Origin: Falsiroseomonas selenitidurans
GTDB lineage: Bacteria; Pseudomonadota; Alphaproteobacteria; Acetobacterales; Acetobacteraceae
NCBI RefSeq assembly: GCF_012103215.1
Contig: NZ_JAAVNE010000048.1
Coordinates: forward strand, 1-39,628
Length of the DNA stretch: 39,628 bases
Direction of reading: 5' to 3'
Shown here one piece after another: positions 1 through 7,432 of the stretch. Under the pieces are notes generated by a model. It saw only the letters and a program-made list of their open reading frames with translations, made no database searches and was not told the DNA's origin. The position numbers and the translations under genes were made by a program. Every line of letters begins with the position of its first letter. The first letter of the stretch is position 1.

Positions 1-163
1 CGGCGGCCAGGGCGCGCCACCAGGCGGGGCCGTGCAGCCCGGCCGCCCCGGGCGGGGACAGCAGCAGCAGCCCGGCGCCGCCGGCCAGGGCATGCGCCGC
101 GCGTGCCTCGGCCGCGCTGCGCACCAGCAGGGCGGGCGGCAGCCGGGATGGAAACGCGCTCAC
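1..163 (-). CDS. Hypothetical protein, N-terminal part (runs off the window)
   Basis: An open minus-strand frame enters from the left edge, with a GTG start at 163-161 followed by SAFPSRLPPALLVRSAAEA. It continues to the window edge without a stop and includes the segment LLLLSPPGAAGLHGPAWWRA. The alternation of Leu/Ala-rich and Gly/Pro segments, with a WW pair, looks like a real protein rather than an antisense shadow. I associate it with a small hypothetical protein often found beside zapA in Acetobacteraceae, from memory only. It diverges from the zapA genes. No function can be assigned, the ribosome binding site is weak, and the start is uncertain. Confidence 0.42.
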   Translation of the reverse strand, partial: MSAFPSRLPPALLVRSAAEARAAHALAGGAGLLLLSPPGAAGLHGPAWWRALAA

Positions 164-277
164 CGTTGACCCGCCGCGCCGTGCATGCAAAGCGTTGCAG
201 CATGCCGGAGCCGCTGGCGACAAGGCGTGCTTCGCGCGCCCGCCAGGGCTGGGCGCAGGATGGGCTGGGGGATCTGG

Positions 278-490
278 GTGTCAGGCACGCGTGCGGAGAC
301 GGGCGATCCAACCTCCCGCGCCCTGGCGCGGCTGGAGGAGGCGGTGGAGCGTCTGGCGGAAGCCGCGGCGCAGCAGCCCCGCCCGGTCGCGTCCGGCGAG
401 GGTATTCCGCGCGCGGCCGTCGCCGCCATCGCGGACCGGCTGGACGAGACGATTGCGCGGCTGCGCGCGGCGCTCGGAGAGGATCAGTAG
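278..490 (+). CDS. Small coiled-coil protein upstream of zapA
   Basis: This encodes a protein of about 70 residues. An amphipathic Ala/Leu/Glu/Arg helix (SRALARLEEAVERLAEAAA) and a second one (VAAIADRLDETIARLRAAL) are separated by a proline-containing linker, which suggests a short helical hairpin or coiled coil. It ends two bases before zapA, so the two are almost certainly co-transcribed. I chose the GTG at 278 because GGGGGA lies just upstream. An ATG at 260 and longer in-frame starts are possible. Small coiled-coil proteins (DUF4164-like) occupy this place in other alphaproteobacteria. A role with ZapA in cell division is inferred from position only. Confidence 0.65.
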   Translation: MSGTRAETGDPTSRALARLEEAVERLAEAAAQQPRPVASGEGIPRAAVAAIADRLDETIARLRAALGEDQ

Positions 491-492
491 AA

Positions 493-822
493 ATGGGTCA
501 GGTCACGGTCCGCGTCGGCGGCTACAGCCACCCCGTTTCCTGCGAGGATGGGCAGGAGGCGCATCTGGTGTCCCTGGCCGCCGAGGTGGACAAGCGGGTC
601 AATTCCATCAAGGCGATGGGCGGGCAGTTCGGCGAAAGCCGCCTGCTGCTGCTGGGCGCCCTGCTGCTGGCGGATGAGGTGCACGACCTGAAGGTCGCGC
701 TGTCCCAGGCCCGCGCCGGCCAGAACATGGCCGTGCCACAGCCCGATCCGCGGCTGGCGGAGCGCCTGGCGCGCATCGCCGACCGCATCGAGGGCATTGC
801 CCAGACCCTCGACCGACCCTAA
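493..822 (+). CDS. zapA: Cell division protein ZapA
   Basis: The 109-residue product has the layout of ZapA, which binds and cross-links FtsZ filaments at midcell. The N-terminal beta-rich part (MGQVTVRVGGYSHPVSCEDG) is the FtsZ-contacting domain. The segment with HLVSLAAEVDKRVNSIK is the family's most conserved stretch, and the C-terminal half is a long helix for dimerisation. Length fits the family. The ATG at 493 starts exactly at the conserved MGQV and follows the small coiled-coil gene closely. The downstream 6S RNA and fau form an arrangement conserved across proteobacteria, which strengthens the call. Confidence 0.93.
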   Translation: MGQVTVRVGGYSHPVSCEDGQEAHLVSLAAEVDKRVNSIKAMGGQFGESRLLLLGALLLADEVHDLKVALSQARAGQNMAVPQPDPRLAERLARIADRIEGIAQTLDRP

Positions 823-824
823 AT

Positions 825-990
825 GGAGCGGGCGGGGCTGCCCGGTTGGTGAGGCACTTTAACCCCCGGGGCCAATGAGCATCCTCCGGGGGCTGGCGCT
901 GCCCGGACCGTGGTCCGGATACCTGGCACCCACCTGCACCAGCAGGTCTCAGGAGGGTTATCAAGCCCACGGCCATGGTGGCTCCGCGCT
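825..990 (+). ncRNA. ssrS: 6S RNA
   Basis: 6S RNA binds the sigma70 RNA polymerase holoenzyme and mimics an open promoter. The interval lies between zapA and fau, the conserved ssrS position. GGAGC (825-829) can pair with GCTCC (981-985) to close the molecule. An internal stem CCCCCGG/CCGGGGG lies near 863-892 and a CCGGACC/GGTCCGG hairpin at about 903-918. The 3' part, about 930-985, resembles the 3' half of known 6S RNAs: CACCTG, ACCA, CAGGT, then AGGGTTATCAAGCC and a GGC-rich closing arm. The ends are approximate, and position plus motif resemblance are the evidence. Confidence 0.8.
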
Positions 991-1141
991 CTCTTCAACC
1001 TCAGTCGCCGGGCGCGTCGGGGCAGTCCCCCGACCCGCGGACTTGGCTTTCGCGCCCTGCACGGTCGTGCCGATGGGGCTGATGGTCTCGGCGCGGGCCA
1101 CATGCGCGGCCTCGGCGCGCCGGGCGCGCCGCCTGGCTGCT

Positions 1142-1167
1142 CCCTCTCCCCCAAAGGGGGGAGAGGG
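1142..1167. repeat. GC-rich palindromic repeat between 6S RNA and fau
   Basis: CCCTCTCCCCC (1142-1152) and GGGGGAGAGGG form a perfect stem around an AAA loop, followed by GGCCGGGGTGGGGGGG. This CCTCTCC-type palindrome with a G-rich tail looks like a dispersed intergenic repeat of high-GC alphaproteobacteria. It could also act as a terminator for the 6S transcript. It lies about 40 bases before the fau start. The rest of the 991-1206 interval shows no recognisable gene. Confidence 0.55.
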
Positions 1168-1206
1168 CCGGGGTGGGGGGGGCTTCGCCATTTGCGCCCG
1201 CTTCCC

Positions 1207-1788
1207 ATGACGCTCTGCCCCGAACGCCTCGCTGGCCTGAAGGCCGAGGCCCGCAAGGCCGCGCTCGCCCGCCGCGTTGGCTGCGACCCCGCCCTCGGCG
1301 CGGCGCTGGCCGACCACCTGCTGCGCGAATCGCCACCCCCGCCCGGGGCCATCGTCGCCGGCTTCTGGCCGATGGGTGCCGAGATCGACATCCGCCCGGC
1401 GCTGGCCGCCCTGCATGCCCGTGGGCACCGCATCGCCCTGCCGGTCACGCCGCGGCGCGGCAACCCGCTGGCCTTCCGCCAATGGCAACCCGGCGACACG
1501 CTGGCGCGCGGCCCGCTCGGCACCAGCCAGCCGGGGCCGGAAGCACCGCCGGTGGTGCCGGACTGGCTGCTGGTGCCGCTGTTGGCCTTTGACCGGGCGG
1601 GCCATCGCCTGGGCTATGGCGGCGGCTATTACGACCGGACCCTGGCCGCGCTGCCCGGCGCCACCGCCATCGGTGTCGCCTATGCCGCCCAGGAGGTTGA
1701 CGAAGTGCCCGTGGGCGTGGACGACGCCCCCCTGGCCGCGATCGCCACGGAGCGCGGCATGATCTTCTGCGGAGCCTCCCCGGTTTGA
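1207..1788 (+). CDS. fau: 5-formyltetrahydrofolate cyclo-ligase
   Basis: This 193-residue enzyme converts 5-formyl-THF to 5,10-methenyl-THF with ATP, returning an inhibitory folate to the one-carbon pool. The segment WPMGAEIDIRPAL matches the family's N-terminal substrate region. RLGYGGGYYDRTL near the C-terminus is the signature glycine-rich nucleotide loop ending in YYDR. The length is normal. I chose the ATG at 1207 because everything upstream in frame reads through the palindromic repeat and 6S RNA; the ribosome binding site is weak. The stop overlaps the next start by four bases (TTGA), so translation is probably coupled. Confidence 0.93.
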   Translation: MTLCPERLAGLKAEARKAALARRVGCDPALGAALADHLLRESPPPPGAIVAGFWPMGAEIDIRPALAALHARGHRIALPVTPRRGNPLAFRQWQPGDTLARGPLGTSQPGPEAPPVVPDWLLVPLLAFDRAGHRLGYGGGYYDRTLAALPGATAIGVAYAAQEVDEVPVGVDDAPLAAIATERGMIFCGASPV

Positions 1789-2606
1789 GAATCCTGTTCC
1801 TCGGCGACCTCGTCGGCCGCAGCGGCCGCGATGCCGCCGGCGCCGCCATCCCCACCCTGCGCCAGCGCCTGGCGCTGGACCTGGTGGTGGTGAATGCGGA
1901 GAACGCGAGCCATGGCTTCGGCCTGGCCCCCGAAATGGCACGCGCCCTGTTCACCGCCGGCGCCGATGTGCTGACGCTGGGCAACCACGCCTGGGACCGC
2001 AAGGAGATTTTTTCGTATATCGAAACGGAACCCCGCCTGATCCGCCCGCTGAACTACCCGCCCGGCACGCCGGGCAAGGGTGCCTTCGTGGCGGTGCTGA
2101 GCGATGGCCGGCGCGCGCTGGTGGTGCAGGCCATGGGCAGGCTGTTCATGGAAGCGCTGGACGACCCCTTCCGCGGCGTCCAGGCCGCCATCGCCTCCCA
2201 TCGCATGGGCACGGGCGGCACGGTGCAGGCCATCCTGGTGGATTTCCACGCCGAGGCGTCCTCCGAGAAGCTGGCCATGGGCCACAGCTTCGATGGCAAG
2301 GTCTCCCTGGTGGTGGGCACCCACACCCACACGCCGTCCGCCGACCACCAGATCCTGGTGGGCGGCACCGGTTACATGACCGATGCCGGCATGTGCGGCG
2401 ATTATGACAGCGTCATCGGCATGCAGAAGGGCGGCGCCGCGCTGCGCTTCTGGAAGAAGGTGCCGGGCGAGAAGCTGGCCCCCGCCGAGGGCGAGGCGAC
2501 GGTGTGCGGCGTGTTCCTCGAAACCGACGATTCCACCGGGCTGGCGACGCGGATCGAGCCGGTGCGGATGGGCGGCCGGCTCAGCCAGGCGATGCCTGCG
2601 GCCTGA
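1785..2606 (+). CDS. ymdB: YmdB/TIGR00282-family metallophosphoesterase
   Basis: This 273-residue cytosolic protein belongs to the TIGR00282/YmdB calcineurin-like family, whose studied members hydrolyse cyclic nucleotides such as 2',3'-cAMP. Metal-ligand motifs are all visible: GDLVGRSG with Asp8, NAEN with Glu39 and Asn40, GNHAWD with Asn67 and His68, then DFHAE and GTHTHTPSAD. The start is a TTG overlapping the fau stop, giving MRILFLGD, the usual N-terminus of the family. The biological role in alphaproteobacteria is not known to me. It is one of three unrelated metallophosphoesterases in this window. Confidence 0.88.
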   Translation: MRILFLGDLVGRSGRDAAGAAIPTLRQRLALDLVVVNAENASHGFGLAPEMARALFTAGADVLTLGNHAWDRKEIFSYIETEPRLIRPLNYPPGTPGKGAFVAVLSDGRRALVVQAMGRLFMEALDDPFRGVQAAIASHRMGTGGTVQAILVDFHAEASSEKLAMGHSFDGKVSLVVGTHTHTPSADHQILVGGTGYMTDAGMCGDYDSVIGMQKGGAALRFWKKVPGEKLAPAEGEATVCGVFLETDDSTGLATRIEPVRMGGRLSQAMPAA

Positions 2607-2609
2607 GCC

Positions 2610-3566
2610 TCAGGCCGCCTGGCGGAACCGCGCCAGCCCGCCGCTGCGCAGCAGGGTGCTGGGCAGCCTGCGGCCGACCACCTCCTCCGCCAGCCGCCCG
2701 GCCTCGACCAGCGCATCGAGGTCGATGCCGGTGGCGATGCCCATCTCCTCGCAGAGAAGCACCAGCTCCTCCGTCGCGATGTTGCCCGGCGCGCCGGGCT
2801 GGCCGGCGAAGGGGCAGCCGCCGAGGCCACCCACCGTGGTGTCGAAGCGGGAGATCCCCAGCCGCAGCCCGGCATGGGCATTGGCGATACCGAGGCCGCG
2901 CGTGTCGTGCAGATGCAGGATCAGGGAAAGGTCCGGCCAGCGGGCGCGCACCTCCCCCAGCACGCGCTCGATCCGCGCCGGGGTCGCCCAGCCCATGGTG
3001 TCCGCCAGCGTCGCCTCGCGGAGTTCAAGCCCCTGTTCGGCGCCGATGGCGAAGGCATCCGCCAGCGCCTCGACCACCTTGGCCGGCGGCACGTCGCCCG
3101 AATAGTTGCAGCCGAAGGCGGCCTGCACGCTGATGCGCGGCACCGCGACGCCGGCCTCCAGATGCGCCGCGACATTCGTGCGCTGGGCCTCCAGGTTCTT
3201 GGCGCGGTCGCGGTTGAGGTTCTTCAGCGAAAACGCCTCGCTGGCCACCACGGTGACGGCGCCCTCCACCTTCAGCCGGTCCTTGAAGGCGAGCGCGCGG
3301 TTCAGCCCGGCCGCGTTGAACCACAACGCGGTGTAGGTGACGCCCGGCTTCGGCGTGAAGCCGGCCACCACGGCCTCCGCATCCGCCCAGCCCGGCACCA
3401 GCTTGGGCGAGACGAAGGAACAGACCTGGATGTGGTGCAGCCCGGTCGCCGAGAGCGCATCCACCAGCGCCACCTTGCGCTCGGTCGGGATCGGGCCCGG
3501 TTCGATCTGGAAGCCCTCGCGCGGGCCTTCCTCGCGGATTTCGACGGTGCTCGGCAGGTCGGTCAT
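2610..3566 (-). CDS. Hydroxymethylglutaryl-CoA lyase-like protein
   Basis: This is a 318-residue TIM-barrel protein of the HMG-CoA lyase/DRE-TIM metallolyase group. It would cleave a 3-hydroxy-3-methylglutaryl-CoA-type substrate to an acyl-CoA and a keto acid. LHLHDTRGLG carries the two metal-binding His residues. TTVGGLGGCPFA is the lyase signature with its catalytic Cys, followed by GNIATE. The N-terminal motif is EGPREGFQ (residues 13-20), where classical lyases have GPRDGLQ, so the metal-binding Asp is replaced by Glu17. That suggests a subfamily with possibly different substrate use. The ATG at 3566 follows GGAGAA. It is a single gene, convergent with the upstream plus-strand operon. Confidence 0.8.
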   Translation of the reverse strand: MTDLPSTVEIREEGPREGFQIEPGPIPTERKVALVDALSATGLHHIQVCSFVSPKLVPGWADAEAVVAGFTPKPGVTYTALWFNAAGLNRALAFKDRLKVEGAVTVVASEAFSLKNLNRDRAKNLEAQRTNVAAHLEAGVAVPRISVQAAFGCNYSGDVPPAKVVEALADAFAIGAEQGLELREATLADTMGWATPARIERVLGEVRARWPDLSLILHLHDTRGLGIANAHAGLRLGISRFDTTVGGLGGCPFAGQPGAPGNIATEELVLLCEEMGIATGIDLDALVEAGRLAEEVVGRRLPSTLLRSGGLARFRQAA

Positions 3567-3666
3567 GGCGCGTTCTCCTGGCCTGGCAGGATAGACCCCC
3601 GCGCCGCCGATGCGGAACCCTCGCGCCGGCTCCGGCGGCGTGAGAGGGCACGCGAACACAACCCCT

Positions 3667-4395
3667 TCAGGCCCAGGAGGGCAGGTCGATCCAGGCCAGA
3701 TGGCCGCCCTTGCCGGCGCCGCAGTCGAGAAAGACGCAGCGCCCGCCGAGCGCGCCCTCCGCCACATAGGGGCGGCCATCCAGGCTGCGGCGGTCATGGC
3801 CGCAGACCACGGTCATGTCGGCCGGGATGCGGTCCACCCAGTCATGCACCCGGTCGGGGAAGCCATCGGCGCGCATCCGCCCCGTCACCTGGCCGAACAG
3901 CGCCCGCGTCACCAGCCCCTGCGCCTTCTGCGCCCCGGCATCCGGCGGCGGGGCGGCGTGCAGCATGCCGGGGTGGTAGCCGCCATGGACGAAGACGCGG
4001 CCGCCATCGCGGATCCAGGCCGGGGCGCGACCGATCTCGAAGATCGCGCGCGCCTTCAGCGCCGACCCGTCCGGGGCCGCGTCCAGCTGCGCCAGGGTCC
4101 GCCCCAGCCCTTCCGGCTGCACCCGGATGGGGGTGCCCATCAGCGCCCGGCGCAGCTTGTGGTCGTGGTTGCCCAGCAGGAACAGGCCCTGGCGGGCATC
4201 GATCAGCGCGAAGATGCGGCGCAGCACCTCCGGGCTGTCCGGCCCGTGGTCCGTCAGGTCGCCCAGCTGCAGCACGAACATGTCGGCCGCCAGCGCGCCT
4301 TCCACGGCGTGGATGAAGGCCTCCGCATCGCCATGCACATCGGCCACCACGCGCAGCCCGGCGAAGCCGCGCCACAGATGTTCCGGCGGGGTCAT
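3667..4395 (-). CDS. PPP-type metallophosphoesterase
   Basis: This is a 242-residue calcineurin-like phosphoesterase related to ApaH and PP1-type bacterial Ser/Thr phosphatases. Motifs in order are DVHG (19-22), GDLTDHGPDS (45-54), GNHD (75-78), VHGGYHPG and CGHDRRS. Together these supply the binuclear metal site. Its ATG overlaps the photolyase stop (ATGA), so the two genes are translationally coupled. Substrate cannot be told from sequence: dinucleoside polyphosphates or phosphoproteins are the family options. There is no signal peptide or membrane segment. Confidence 0.82.
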   Translation of the reverse strand: MTPPEHLWRGFAGLRVVADVHGDAEAFIHAVEGALAADMFVLQLGDLTDHGPDSPEVLRRIFALIDARQGLFLLGNHDHKLRRALMGTPIRVQPEGLGRTLAQLDAAPDGSALKARAIFEIGRAPAWIRDGGRVFVHGGYHPGMLHAAPPPDAGAQKAQGLVTRALFGQVTGRMRADGFPDRVHDWVDRIPADMTVVCGHDRRSLDGRPYVAEGALGGRCVFLDCGAGKGGHLAWIDLPSWA

Positions 4396-5825
4396 GCGCG
4401 CAGCGTCGCGAAGCCTGCCAGCGCCCGGGCGCGGCCCTCGGCATGGTCGACCACAGGGCGGGGATAGGTGACGCCCAGCCGCACCCCGGCGGCCGCCAGC
4501 ACCGGCGCCGGCGCCGCCCAGGGCTGGTGCAGGAAGGCATCCGGCAGCCGCGCCAGCTCCGGCACGAAGCGGCGCACATACTGCCCGGCGGCGTCGAACT
4601 TCTCGCCCTGCAGCACCGGGTTGAAGACGCGGAAATACGGCGTCGCATCCGTCCCGCAGCCGGCCACCCATTGCCAGGACGCGCTGTTGGAGGCGAGGTC
4701 GGCATCCACCAGCGTGTCCCAGAACCAGGCCGCCCCCGCCTGCCAGGGCTGCAGCAGGTGCTTCACCAGCAGGCTGGCGGCGATCATCCGGACGCGGTTG
4801 TGCATCCAGCCCGTCTGCCAAAGCTGCCGCATCCCGGCATCGACGATGGGGTAGCCGGTGCGGCCGCGCTGCCAGGCCTGCAGCAGCGCCGCCTCCTCCT
4901 GCCAGGGAAAGGCGGCGAATTCGGCGCGCAGGGGCGCCTCCGGCATCTCCGGCCGGTGCCACAGAAGGTGGTAGGCGAATTCCCGCCAGAGGATCTCCTT
5001 CAGGAAGGTCTCGGTCCCGCCCGCCGCCGCCCCGGCCTGACGCGCCGCCTGCCACACCTGGCGCGGCGAAACCTCGCCCCAGCGCAGATGCGGCGACAGG
5101 CCGGAGGAGCCCGCCATCCCCGGCAGGTTGCGCTGCGTGTCGTAGGCACCGAGCGGCCCGGTGACGAAACGCGCCAGCCGCGCCGCCGCCCCGGCCTCGC
5201 CCGGCTGCCACAGGGCCGGGAAGCCGGCGGCCCAGTCCGGCTCGCCCGGCACCGGGTAGAGGCCGAGGCTGTCCAGGCTTTCGCCACCCGGCTGCGCGGC
5301 CGGGGCCGGGATCCGCTCCGGGGCCGGCAGCGGGGCGGGGGGGGCGCCGGCGGCGAGCATGGTGCGGGCGAAGGGCGTATACACGGCGTAGGGCTTGCCG
5401 CTGGCCGCGCCGAAGCCATGCGGTTCGCGCAGCAGCACCGTGGTGTGCAGCGCCAGCGCCCGGCCGGCAGCGGCCAGCGCCTCATGCACCCGTTGCGTCT
5501 GCCGCCGCGCCCAGGGTTCCACCGCGCGGCCGGCATGCACGCGGGCGGCGCCCAGGGCATCGGCCAGGGCGGGCAGCACCGTCTCGGCCCGGCCGCGGGC
5601 CAGCAGCAGCGGCGCGCCGCGGGCGGCGAGGTCGCCTTGCAGCGCCGCCAGGCTGTGCCGCAGCCACCAGCGGGCGGCGCCGCCGGCGCGCCAGGGGCCG
5701 GCGGCTTCATCGTCCAGCACGAAGACCGGCAGCACCGGCCCGCCCTCCGCCAGGGCGGCGAGCAGGGCAGGGTGGTCCGTCAGGCGGAGGTCGTGGCGGA
5801 ACCACAGCAGGGAAGGCTTGGTCAT
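4392..5825 (-). CDS. phrB: Deoxyribodipyrimidine photolyase
   Basis: The 477-residue class I cryptochrome/photolyase repairs cyclobutane pyrimidine dimers with blue light and FAD. The N-terminal antenna domain opens with LLWFRHDLRLTDHPAL. The C-terminal FAD domain carries GRTGYPIVDAGMRQLW, WMHNRVRM and DLASNSASWQWVAGCGTD, then PYFRVFNPVLQGEKFD, all hallmarks of CPD photolyases. The ATG at 5825 was chosen because MTKPSLLWFRHD is the usual start; MAG and MRK starts 9 and 27 bases upstream are possible. It overlaps the downstream phosphoesterase and adds to the DNA-repair content of the window. Confidence 0.93.
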   Translation of the reverse strand: MTKPSLLWFRHDLRLTDHPALLAALAEGGPVLPVFVLDDEAAGPWRAGGAARWWLRHSLAALQGDLAARGAPLLLARGRAETVLPALADALGAARVHAGRAVEPWARRQTQRVHEALAAAGRALALHTTVLLREPHGFGAASGKPYAVYTPFARTMLAAGAPPAPLPAPERIPAPAAQPGGESLDSLGLYPVPGEPDWAAGFPALWQPGEAGAAARLARFVTGPLGAYDTQRNLPGMAGSSGLSPHLRWGEVSPRQVWQAARQAGAAAGGTETFLKEILWREFAYHLLWHRPEMPEAPLRAEFAAFPWQEEAALLQAWQRGRTGYPIVDAGMRQLWQTGWMHNRVRMIAASLLVKHLLQPWQAGAAWFWDTLVDADLASNSASWQWVAGCGTDATPYFRVFNPVLQGEKFDAAGQYVRRFVPELARLPDAFLHQPWAAPAPVLAAAGVRLGVTYPRPVVDHAEGRARALAGFATLRA

Positions 5826-6014
5826 CCCTGCCATGTAGGGCGGTTTGCGCATCAGGGCACCTGTCGCAGCGCCGCGATGGCGGCCGGGCGCGGTGTGGAT
5901 GTTGTCACCGCGGGCGAACCATTGCGGGCCGGCGGCGTTCCAGAACCAGACCGCGACGCCAGCCCCACCCCCCGGGCGCCTGCCGAGCGGACCAACTGGA
6001 AGAGGACAGATCGC

Positions 6015-6623
6015 ATGATCCAGACCCGAATGCTGCGCCGTGGATTCCTGGCGCTTGGTGGCGTGGCCGCCGGCAGCCTGGCCGCGCCCGCCCTGCTGCG
6101 CGCCCAGACCGTGCCGGCGACGGCGACGCTGGCCGACACCATGGCCGGCGACAACCGCTTCTCCCGCTTCCTGGACCTGATCACCCGCGCCCATCTGGTG
6201 GAGGATTTCCGCAGCGCCCAGCCGATGACGGTCTTCGCACCGACGGATGCCGCCTTCAACAGCGCCCCGGCCGGTATCCTGGCCGACCTGGCCGGCACCT
6301 CCGGCGGTTCCGGCGAGAACCGGAGCGATCCCGACATTTCGCGGCTCAGCGCGCTGATCAACTACCACATCCTGCCGGGCGCCTTCCGCGCTTCCGACCT
6401 GATGGGCGAAAACCGCCGCCTGCGCACGCGCAACGGCTCCGACCTCGCGATCTCGGGCACGGGCGGCGCGCTGACCCTGCAGAACCCGTCCCCGGGCGGC
6501 CAGACCGGCGGCTTCCGGGCGGGGGGCATCAACATCGCCACGCAGCCGGCACGGGTGGTGCAGGCCAACATCCAGGCCAGCAACGGCGTGATTCACGCGG
6601 TGGACCAGGTGCTGTTTCCGTGA
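6015..6623 (+). CDS. Tat-exported fasciclin-domain protein
   Basis: This 202-residue protein has a twin-arginine signal (LRRGFLALGG, then a hydrophobic stretch ending AQ near residue 31) and one FAS1 domain. FAS1 blocks are visible: PMTVFAPTDAAFN (H1), LINYHILPGAF and a terminal NGVIHAVDQVLFP (H2). FAS1 proteins act in adhesion or matrix contact outside the membrane. The ATG at 6015 lies behind AGAGGACAG. A second, lipoprotein FAS1 gene follows 175 bases downstream, separated by a strong hairpin, so the pair is probably an old duplication with separate transcription. Confidence 0.9.
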   Translation: MIQTRMLRRGFLALGGVAAGSLAAPALLRAQTVPATATLADTMAGDNRFSRFLDLITRAHLVEDFRSAQPMTVFAPTDAAFNSAPAGILADLAGTSGGSGENRSDPDISRLSALINYHILPGAFRASDLMGENRRLRTRNGSDLAISGTGGALTLQNPSPGGQTGGFRAGGINIATQPARVVQANIQASNGVIHAVDQVLFP

Positions 6624-6674
6624 TCCCGGGCGCCAGGCCGGTGACACCCGATCCGGCCTGACGCGATGGCATGC

Positions 6675-6707
6675 CGAGGTCCGTCAGCCCTGCACGGACG
6701 GACCTCG
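6675..6707 (+). terminator. Hairpin after the first fasciclin gene
   Basis: CGAGGTCCGTC (6675-6685) and GACGGACCTCG (6697-6707) form a perfect 11-bp stem with an 11-base loop. It lies 52 bases after the stop of the Tat fasciclin gene. There is no clear T-run, which is usual in such GC-rich DNA. It could serve as a terminator on either strand. Confidence 0.6.
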
Positions 6708-6798
6708 TGCTGCTTCCTGAACCGTTCTTGTTCCGCATCGGCGAGCGTCGGGTTAGGCTTTCGCGTCGCGCCTTTTCGCGCCCGCGAGGAACCCCGCC

Positions 6799-7344
6799 AT
6801 GCCTTCCATCCCCCGCCGCTCCCTGCTTCCGCTGCTGGCCGGCCTGACCGCCTGCGCCTCGGTGCCGGAAGTGCCAAGCCAGCCGAACCGCCCGATCGCC
6901 TCGATCCTGGCGGCGGATGACGCCTTCCTGCGCTTCATCGAGGCCTCCAACCGCGCCGGCACGCTGGCGGAGCTGGGTGGGTCGGGGCCCATCACCGTCT
7001 TCGCCTTCACCAATTCCGGCTGGGGCGACCTGCCGGCCTTCACCCAGCAATCGCTGCTGGGCGGCTCCGAGCCGCTGCGGGTGCAGGCGCTGATGCGGTC
7101 CCTGATCGTCGAGGGGCGCCACCCCGTGCCGCAGGGGCGGGAGGTGACCTTGACCTCGCTGAACGGCACGCGGCTGAAGATCGATGCGCGCGAAGGCGGC
7201 ACGGCGCGGATCGAATCGGCCGGCGGCACCGGCATGAGCGTCGGCCTGGGCAGCATCGGCCTGCGCAGCGCCAGGCTGGCGCGGCAGGACATCCAGGCCG
7301 CCAACGGCATCCTGCACATCATGGACGGGATGTTGGTGCCCTGA
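6799..7344 (+). CDS. Fasciclin-domain lipoprotein
   Basis: The 181-residue product begins with a lipoprotein signal: basic PRR, a Leu-rich core and a lipobox LTAC with Cys19. A single FAS1 domain follows: PITVFAFTNSGW where the family has TVFAPTNxAF, RSLIVEGRHPV where it has YHVVxG, and a terminal NGILHIMDGMLVP. It should be anchored in the envelope, whereas its upstream paralogue is soluble in the periplasm or secreted. A GAGGAA ribosome binding site precedes the ATG. Substrate or partner is unknown. Confidence 0.87.
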   Translation: MPSIPRRSLLPLLAGLTACASVPEVPSQPNRPIASILAADDAFLRFIEASNRAGTLAELGGSGPITVFAFTNSGWGDLPAFTQQSLLGGSEPLRVQALMRSLIVEGRHPVPQGREVTLTSLNGTRLKIDAREGGTARIESAGGTGMSVGLGSIGLRSARLARQDIQAANGILHIMDGMLVP

Positions 7345-7384
7345 GCGCTGCCTGCTCTAGAAGTTTTTGAGTCTGGAGCAAGAA

Positions 7385-7414
7385 ATGCGTTCAGCTGTCT
7401 CCAGCTGAACGCAT
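7385..7414. repeat. 13-bp perfect palindrome between convergent genes
   Basis: ATGCGTTCAGCTG (7385-7397) and CAGCTGAACGCAT (7402-7414) pair perfectly around TCTC. The preceding stretch, 7356-7384, is AT-rich for this genome (AGAAGTTTTTGAGTCTGGAGCAAGAA). It sits between the convergent fasciclin lipoprotein and pdeM genes. It could be a bidirectional terminator or a dispersed repeat of the same type as the nested hairpin at 39467-39516. Confidence 0.6.
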
Positions 7415-7432
7415 GTTGCCCTGGGCCGCCAG

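Noticed and set aside
5900..5955. Minus-strand stretch reading VWFWNAAGPQWFARGD above the photolyase, resembling the start of a DUF924 protein
   Set aside because: The similarity covers only some 15 residues, the rest of that family is absent, and it merges into the photolyase frame, so chance is more likely than a remnant gene.
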